A DNA stretch of 19,159 bases from Haloferacaceae archaeon (GTDB taxonomy: Archaea > Halobacteriota > Halobacteria > Halobacteriales > Haloferacaceae), in assembly GCA_003554115.1 (NCBI GenBank), contig PWFE01000062.1, positions 1-19,159 of the forward strand, read 5' to 3'. Shown here one piece after another: positions 14,280 to 19,159 of the stretch (position 1 is its first letter; each line of letters opens with the position of its first letter). The notes below the pieces were generated by a model. The model did not search any database. It was not told the origin of the DNA and was given only the letters and a program-made list of their open reading frames with translations. A program made the translations under genes and the position numbers.

Positions 14280-15434
14280 ATGAACGGCAATCGGTTTGGG
14301 CGACTGTTTCAGGCAACGACCTACGGCGAGAGCCACGGTGAGGCAATGGGTGTGACCGTCAGCGGCTGTCCAGCAGGAGTTGAACTCGACGAGGAGGATA
14401 TCCAGCGAGAACTCGACCGGCGGAAACCCGGCCAGTCGATGATCACAACCTCACGAGGCGAGCCCGATGCGGTCAAAATCAATTCGGGTGTCCAAGACGG
14501 CTACACGACAGGGACACCCATTGGGCTGGTTATCGAGAACAAGGACGCCCGCTCGGGCAAGTACGAACCCTATATCACCGCACCGCGACCCTCTCACGGA
14601 GACTTTACGTACTCTGCCAAATTCGGCACGCGCAACTGGGGCGGTGGCGGTCGGTCATCGGCACGCGAGACCGTCAATTGGGTTGCTGCAGGAGCAATCG
14701 CGAAAAAGATCAATGAAGCCCACGGCATCGAAGTCAAAGCGCACGTCAACCAGATCGGCGACGTCAAAGCTGGCGAAGTGAGTTGGGAGGACATGCTTGA
14801 GCACACCGAAGAAAACGAGGTCCGGTGTGCCGACCCCGAGGCTGCCGAGAAGATGCGCGAGTTGGCCGATGAGTATCAGAAAGCGGGCGACTCCATTGGC
14901 GGGTCGATCTACTTCGAGACCCGTGGGGTTCCGCGTGGACTGGGTGCGCCACGGTTTGATTCGTTCCCTTCGCGGTTGGGTCAGGCGATGTTTTCCATTC
15001 CCGCGTGTACGCACGTCGAGTTCGGCTTGGGCAAGGAAGCCCGCGAGTGGAGCGGCAAAGACCGCAACGAAGACTGGGCGTTCGACGAGGATGGCGACCC
15101 CGTCCCGAAAGGCAACAAACACGGCGGGATGCAGGGCGGCATTACAACGGGCCAGCCGATCTGGGGTGAGGCCACCTGGCATGCGCCGACATCGATCCCG
15201 AAAAAACAGGAGACCGTCGACTGGGAAACAGGCGAAACCAAAGAGATCCAGGTCGTCGGCCGACACGATCCCGTACTGCCGCCTCGCGGCGTCCCAGTTG
15301 TCGAAGCCATGCTGAATCTAACGATTCTTGATTTCATGCTGCTGGCTGGCCGGATCAACTCCGACCGACTGGATGGCGACGTTGGTGAGTACGATACCGA
15401 CTACCACCCACGCAGCCCGGACAACATGGAGTAG
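14280..15434 (+). CDS. aroC: Chorismate synthase
   Basis: A 384-residue enzyme of normal length that converts 5-enolpyruvylshikimate-3-phosphate to chorismate using reduced FMN, the last step of the shikimate pathway. Motifs: FGRLFQATTYGESHGEAMG (6-24), RRKPGQS, RPSHGDFTYSAKFG, GGGGRSSARETVNWVAAG, the central GGSIYFETRGVPRGLGAP, GMQGGITTGQPI, and the C-terminal RHDPVLPPRGVPVVEAM. Two catalytic histidines fall in GESHG and RHDP. It is transcribed alone from its own TATA-like box. aroA, often beside it in haloarchaea, is not in the window. Chorismate also feeds the menaquinone route to which menC and menA belong, though that link is only metabolic. Confidence 0.97.
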   Translation: MNGNRFGRLFQATTYGESHGEAMGVTVSGCPAGVELDEEDIQRELDRRKPGQSMITTSRGEPDAVKINSGVQDGYTTGTPIGLVIENKDARSGKYEPYITAPRPSHGDFTYSAKFGTRNWGGGGRSSARETVNWVAAGAIAKKINEAHGIEVKAHVNQIGDVKAGEVSWEDMLEHTEENEVRCADPEAAEKMRELADEYQKAGDSIGGSIYFETRGVPRGLGAPRFDSFPSRLGQAMFSIPACTHVEFGLGKEAREWSGKDRNEDWAFDEDGDPVPKGNKHGGMQGGITTGQPIWGEATWHAPTSIPKKQETVDWETGETKEIQVVGRHDPVLPPRGVPVVEAMLNLTILDFMLLAGRINSDRLDGDVGEYDTDYHPRSPDNME

Positions 15435-15491
15435 TCGACGGCTCGGACCGAATCGCGTATATAAGTAATCGTCGACTACTGCGGACGTTTT
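15430..15491 (+). terminator. Long-armed hairpin plus T-run after aroC
   Basis: AGTAGTCGAC (15430-15439, spanning the aroC stop) is a perfect inverted repeat of GTCGACTACT (15471-15480), with a 31-base loop. GCGGACG then TTTTT follow at 15481-15491. It reads as an intrinsic-type terminator. The loop contains an AT-rich TATATAAGTAA (15458-15468) with no gene placed to use it. Confidence 0.5.
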
Positions 15492-15557
15492 TCCCTGTCT
15501 ACGAGCTGTTGATTGGAGCGCAGATGTGCATATAGAAACAAAAGGTGGATCCCGTTC

Positions 15558-15650
15558 TTAGGGCCACTCACTTGCCGAAAGTTCGTTCGAAGCGTCACCG
15601 GAAGGGTTCTCCCAGATTATCTGGACGGTATCGCCCTGCTCTACGATTTA
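15558..15650 (-). pseudogene. In-frame continuation of the pilin gene beyond its TAA
   Basis: Directly after the pilin stop (TAA at 15648-15650) the same frame continues for 29 codons to a second TAA at 15558-15560. It encodes IVEQGDTVQIIWENPSG and DASNELSASEWP. This reads like the last beta strands of haloarchaeal pilins, where a 'G-D-T-V-x-I-x-W' strand followed by a polar turn is usual. The codon use is normal for the genome. The simplest reading is that one stop codon splits a longer pilin of 151 residues. Whether the stop is real, suppressed or a sequence error cannot be told here. Confidence 0.6.
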
Positions 15651-16013
15651 TTCGTTTTCTGTGGCGTTGTACAGCTCAAGGCTGTCACCGTTTTCGATGG
15701 TTTCGTTCCAGCCGTCGGCGGTGTCAATCGGGCTTTCTGGAGCAGGGAATCCCGGCGTGTCGTCGACAGTCACACGAATGGTTTCGGTATCGATGGCTTC
15801 ACCGCCTTCGTGTGTGATTGTCACATTCGTCTCGTCGTCGAAGTCGTACGAAAAGAAGGCCTGTGGAACTGTTTCGGTGGTTCGATCACCCATCCCAAGG
15901 ACGAACGCGCCGACCGTCGATGCGATGATGACGGTGATTACCACCACCAGAATAATGCCGACGACTTCCGATGCTCCCCGCCTGTCCGATATGAGTAGTG
16001 TCCGTACACGCAT
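15648..16013 (-). CDS. Type IV pilin with archaeal N-terminal domain, shortened by an in-frame stop
   Basis: A 121-residue pilin. The short positive leader MRVRTLLISDRRG precedes the class III cleavage site, expected between Gly13 and Ala14 by the prepilin peptidase PibD. Then comes the hydrophobic assembly helix SEVVGIILVVVITVIIAST (15-33). The remainder is an acidic beta-rich domain: FFSYDFDDETNVTITHEGGEA, then TIRVTVDDTP, then GWNETIENGDSLELYNATENE. The product would be assembled into an adhesion pilus. The start at 16013 gives the standard short leader; a start at 16049 would add 12 unlikely residues. The stop at 15648 seems premature because pilin-like sequence continues in frame for 29 codons. 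The gene stands alone. Confidence 0.85.
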   Translation of the reverse strand: MRVRTLLISDRRGASEVVGIILVVVITVIIASTVGAFVLGMGDRTTETVPQAFFSYDFDDETNVTITHEGGEAIDTETIRVTVDDTPGFPAPESPIDTADGWNETIENGDSLELYNATENE

Positions 16014-16499
16014 GGCTGGATCAACCGCGGCTCGCAGTCTACAACCCACACATGGTCGAATCCAGACCTCTCGGCTCCGCGTCGACCGGCTGTTTCCTGT
16101 ATCTACCGCGCTGTCATGACTCTCTGTTGGATTTACTTACAAATTAATGATATATGATCGCTGGCCCGATGGGTCGACTACTGAGACATTTAAAATCAAC
16201 TGCTGATTCGCCTAAAAGAGTACATGAGAAATGGAGAGTCGACGGGCTACGTAGGGTCACGTCTGCTTTCGATTGCTATCGGCATCCCGGTGTCTGTCGA
16301 TATCGCAGTCAGAAATTTCAATCGACTGATTTTATTCAACGTTGCCGCTCATTCTGCCGTCTTTTGTGTGTTATTGTAGGAATTTATTCAGCCACCCAAA
16401 ATCTTCATTATTTTTCCTTGTCAATCCATAGCAAACTCTTTTACCCGGGGCTGGCAAACTTCGAATACGAGTGGCCCACGGGGCCGTGAGACCAAAATT
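16014..16499. other. AT-rich 486-bp gap between divergent pilin and porA
   Basis: No gene is supported here. The base composition is clearly more AT-rich than the genes, especially about 16130-16210 and 16310-16440. Minus-strand AT-rich sequence near 16134-16157 could be the pilin promoter with a leader over 100 bases. Before porA, CTTTTAC (16437-16443) is a weak TATA-like candidate. A small GC hairpin GGCCC-ACG-GGGCC (16473-16485) lies just before the porA ATG. The one long frame (111 codons from 16154) is Arg-, Cys- and Phe-rich and unlike haloarchaeal proteins. Confidence 0.6.
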
Positions 16500-18398
16500 A
16501 TGACTGACAACGAACTTATCTGGCGAATCGCTGGAGGTTCCGGTGACGGGATCGCCTCGACCAGCCAGAACTTCGCCAAAGCACTGATGCGTTCAGGGCT
16601 TGACGTATTCACGCACCGACACTACCCGTCGCGTATTCGCGGTGGCCACACGTACACCGAGATTCGCGCCGCAAGCGAGCCGGTCAAATCCCGCGGAGAC
16701 GGCTACAATTTCCTGCTCGCGCTGGGTGATTCGTTCGCACGTAACCCCAAAGAGGGGTCGGTGTACGGCAACGAGGAGATCAAACCACTCTCGGAGAACC
16801 TCGATGAACTCCACGAGGGCGGTGTGATCATCTACGATTCGGGGCTGCTCGATGCTTCCGAAATCGAAAACTTCGACGAGCGCGTCGAAGAAAACAACTG
16901 GCACGTCTACGATCTCGATCTGCGCACGATGGCCCGCGAACAGGGTCGCGAAGTCATGCGCAACACAGCTGGTGTCGGTGCGACCTGTGCACTCGCCGGC
17001 ATCGAGTTGGAGTGGATCGAAGAGCTGATGACCGAGGCAATGCCCGAAAAGATTCTCGAGCCAAACCTCGAAATCCTACACAACGCCTACGATATGGTCA
17101 TCGAGGAGTACGACGTCGACGAACACGACGTCAAAATTCCAGAGGGCAGCCACGACGAAGAGCAGGTCCTGATGTCCGGATCGGATGCCATCGCCTACGG
17201 TTCGATTGACGAGGGCTGTCGCTTCATTGCGGGCTATCCCATGACGCCGTGGACCGAAGTGTTCCACATTCTGAGTCAGAACCTGCCAAAGGTTGGCGGT
17301 ATCTCCGAGCAGGTCGAAGACGAAATCGCCGCCGCCGCGCTGGCGATCGGTGCCAGCCACGCTGGTGTGAAATCCATCTCCGGATCGTCGGGTGGTGGAT
17401 TTGCACTGATGAGCGAACCACTCGGTCTCGCAGAGATGACCGAAACGCCGGTCGTGCTCATCGAAGCCATGCGTGCAGGTCCGTGTACCGGCATGCCGAC
17501 CAAACCCGAACAGGGCGACCTTGAACACGTCCTGTACACCTCACAGGGTGACTCCCAGCGCGTCGTGCTCGCGCCGGGAACGGTCGAAGAGGCCTACGTC
17601 CAGACGCGACGCGCCTTCCAGATCGCCTACGAGTACCAGATCCCGACGATCATTCTGTACGACCAGAAGCTCGGTGGCGAACTGATGAACATTCCTGCGT
17701 CGGTGTTCGACGAAGAGCCGAACCCATCGCTGGGCTCGACGCTCACAGAGGCCGAACTCGCCGAGGCACCACACGACGAGTCGGGCAAATACAGCCGCTT
17801 CCAGCACAACGTCGAAAACGGCGTCAGTCCACGGTCGATTCCCGGACAGAAGGGTGGTCGCTTCCTTGCGACGGGTAACGAACACACCCCAGAGGGCCAC
17901 ATCGAAGAGTCGCCCGAAAACCGCGTCGCCCAGATGGACCGACGCACCCAGAAGCTCGAAGCCATCGCTGACGACCTCGCCTCCCAAGACGAGAGCCATC
18001 AGACCTACAACGGCCCAGAAGACGCCGACTACGGCCTGATGACGTTCGGTAGCTCGCAGGGAACGGTCGAAGAGGCCGTCGACATGCTCAACGAGCAGGG
18101 TTATTCGGTGAAATCCCTCGGTGTCTCGGATATGGCACCGTACCCGAAAGCCGAAGTCAGCGAGTTCATCGAGAGCGTCGACGAGGTGCTCGTCGTCGAG
18201 ATGAACGCCACCGCCCAGTTCCGCGGGCTGACCCAGAAGGAACTCGGCCAGTACGGCGAGAAGCTTTCGAGCCTTCTCAAGTACAACGGCAACCCGTTCG
18301 AGCCACTCGACATTGTCGAGGGCTTTACCACGACCATCGTGGAGGACGAAGAGCTAACTGGCATCGAAACGAAGTTTGTCCCAGCAGCAGGTGACTAA
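16500..18398 (+). CDS. porA: Pyruvate:ferredoxin oxidoreductase, alpha subunit (fused gamma-alpha)
   Basis: A 632-residue subunit of the coenzyme-A-dependent pyruvate oxidoreductase, which makes acetyl-CoA, CO2 and reduced ferredoxin. Residues about 1-195 are the gamma-type domain (WRIAGGSGDGIASTSQNF, then SRIRGGHTYTEIR). Residues about 220-430 are the alpha pyrimidine-binding domain (VLMSGSDAIAYGSIDEGCRF, AGYPMTPWTE, SEQVEDEIAAAALAIGASHAG, MRAGPCTGMPTKPEQGDLEH). A transketolase C-like domain follows (MTFGSSQGTVEEAVDM, LVVEMNATAQFRGLTQKELG). The N-terminal wording and 632-residue length match haloarchaeal pyruvate rather than 2-oxoglutarate enzymes, which are shorter. porB follows after two bases. 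No separate ferredoxin-type delta subunit is present, as in other haloarchaea. Confidence 0.93.
   Translation: MTDNELIWRIAGGSGDGIASTSQNFAKALMRSGLDVFTHRHYPSRIRGGHTYTEIRAASEPVKSRGDGYNFLLALGDSFARNPKEGSVYGNEEIKPLSENLDELHEGGVIIYDSGLLDASEIENFDERVEENNWHVYDLDLRTMAREQGREVMRNTAGVGATCALAGIELEWIEELMTEAMPEKILEPNLEILHNAYDMVIEEYDVDEHDVKIPEGSHDEEQVLMSGSDAIAYGSIDEGCRFIAGYPMTPWTEVFHILSQNLPKVGGISEQVEDEIAAAALAIGASHAGVKSISGSSGGGFALMSEPLGLAEMTETPVVLIEAMRAGPCTGMPTKPEQGDLEHVLYTSQGDSQRVVLAPGTVEEAYVQTRRAFQIAYEYQIPTIILYDQKLGGELMNIPASVFDEEPNPSLGSTLTEAELAEAPHDESGKYSRFQHNVENGVSPRSIPGQKGGRFLATGNEHTPEGHIEESPENRVAQMDRRTQKLEAIADDLASQDESHQTYNGPEDADYGLMTFGSSQGTVEEAVDMLNEQGYSVKSLGVSDMAPYPKAEVSEFIESVDEVLVVEMNATAQFRGLTQKELGQYGEKLSSLLKYNGNPFEPLDIVEGFTTTIVEDEELTGIETKFVPAAGD
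18389..18394 (+). promoter_or_regulatory. Shine-Dalgarno-like site for porB
   Basis: AGGTGA at the end of porA ends six bases before the porB ATG at 18401 and matches the archaeal GGTGA core. It supports translation of porB from the porA message. Confidence 0.55.
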
Positions 18399-18400
18399 TC

Positions 18401-19159
18401 ATGAGTGCATTTTCAGCAATCGGTGACGACACAGAGTTCGACCAGACCGACTACACACCCGAGCTGGAACCCCAGGCAACCTGGTGTCCCGGCTGTGGTG
18501 ACTTCGGTGTCCTCAAGGCACTGAAAGGAGCCGCCCAAGAGCTTGGCAAATCCCCAGAGGAGATGCTGCTCACCACGGGTATCGGCTGTTCAGGCAAGCT
18601 CAACAGCTACTTCGACAGCTACGGGTTCCACACCATCCACGGTCGTTCGCTGCCAGTCGCGCGTGCGGCCAAACTCGCCAACCCCGGCGTCGAGGTCATC
18701 GCCGCTGGCGGTGACGGTGACGGCTACGGGATCGGTGGCAACCACTTCATGCACACCGCCCGCGAGAACCACGATATGACCTACATCGTGTTCAACAACG
18801 AGATTTTCGGCCTCACCAAAGGCCAGACCTCGCCAACGAGCCCGAAAGGTCACAAATCGAAAACCCAGCCATCCGGCAGTGCCAAAGAGCCACTCCGTCC
18901 GCTCTCGCTGAGTCTGACCTCCGGGGCCTCATACATTGCCCGCACGGCTGCGGTCAACCCGAACCAGGCCAAAGAGATCATCAAAGAGGCGATGGAGCAC
19001 GACGGCTTTGCGCACATCGACTTCCTCACCCAGTGTCCAACCTGGAACAAGGACGCAAAGCAGTACGTGCCGTACATCGATGTCAACGAGTCTGACGACT
19101 ACGAGTTCGACAAAACGGACCGTCGCTCGGCCGCCGATATGATGGCCGAAACCGAAGAC
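18401..19159 (+). CDS. porB: Pyruvate:ferredoxin oxidoreductase, beta subunit, 3' end beyond window
   Basis: The frame from ATG 18401 runs 253 codons to the right edge without a stop; complete haloarchaeal PorB proteins are about 310 residues. It binds thiamine diphosphate and one 4Fe-4S cluster. Four cysteines are visible in the family positions: Cys29 and Cys32 (TWCPGCGDFG), Cys63 (GIGCSGKL) and Cys212 (TQCPTW). The thiamine diphosphate motif is GGDGDGYGIGGNH (103-115), ending in FNN (131-133). The segment EIFGLTKGQTSPTSPKGHK is typical. It follows porA after a 2-bp gap and is co-transcribed with it. Confidence 0.94.
   Translation, partial: MSAFSAIGDDTEFDQTDYTPELEPQATWCPGCGDFGVLKALKGAAQELGKSPEEMLLTTGIGCSGKLNSYFDSYGFHTIHGRSLPVARAAKLANPGVEVIAAGGDGDGYGIGGNHFMHTARENHDMTYIVFNNEIFGLTKGQTSPTSPKGHKSKTQPSGSAKEPLRPLSLSLTSGASYIARTAAVNPNQAKEIIKEAMEHDGFAHIDFLTQCPTWNKDAKQYVPYIDVNESDDYEFDKTDRRSAADMMAETED

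Noticed and set aside
16473..16485. GC hairpin before porA as a riboswitch or attenuator
   Set aside because: A 5-bp stem with a 3-base loop is too small, and no alternative fold or conserved motif is seen.
16154..16489. 111-codon frame in the gap before porA
   Set aside because: It is rich in Arg, Cys, Phe and Ser, poor in acidic residues, has no recognisable domain and lies in AT-rich sequence, unlike every accepted gene here.
1..19159. CRISPR arrays, tRNA or rRNA genes, insertion sequences, phage or defence genes
   Set aside because: Looked for on both strands; no regularly spaced repeats, cloverleaf-type sequences, transposase, integrase or known defence domains were found.

Overview
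This window is chromosomal DNA from a halophilic archaeon (class Halobacteria). The predicted proteins are rich in Asp and Glu. There are two Tat-type lipoproteins, one of them a halocyanin, and a pilin with the archaeal N-terminal domain. Histidine kinase, DUF5799-like and POR sequences are of haloarchaeal type. Many genes have an AT-rich TATA-like box about 25-30 bp before the ATG, as expected for leaderless transcripts. I did not assign a genus. I saw no rRNA, tRNA, CRISPR array, insertion sequence or integrase.

Layout, left to right. A winged-helix regulator cut by the left edge (-) diverges from leuB (+). A translationally coupled pair follows: a FIST sensor and a PAS histidine kinase whose stop codon lies in a triplicated 16-bp repeat. 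Next come a 48-residue ribbon-helix-helix-like protein (+) and a DUF5799-like protein (-) that share a CTAG stop overlap. Halocyanin (+) converges on a menA-menC operon (-). A sugar-acid dehydratase, probably gluconate dehydratase, follows and ends in hairpins that look like a duplicated gene tail. Then come a glutaredoxin-like gene and nikR. A minus-strand block follows: a polytopic membrane protein, a Tat lipoprotein of the ABC solute-binding family 5 type, and a PAP2 phosphatase overlapping it. aroC, a type IV pilin with an in-frame stop, a 486-bp AT-rich gap, and porA with porB (cut by the right edge) complete the window.

Together the genes cover central metabolism (gluconate dehydration, then pyruvate oxidation to acetyl-CoA), biosynthesis (leucine, chorismate, menaquinone), membrane electron transfer (menaquinone, halocyanin) and sensing (FIST/kinase, NikR).

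The strongest unusual signals are three. The solute-binding protein appears circularly permuted, lacks permease and ATPase genes, and is coupled to PAP2. The pilin has a single TAA with a pilin-like tail continuing in frame. The tail and hairpin of the dehydratase gene are repeated 50 bp downstream with a compensatory base-pair change.
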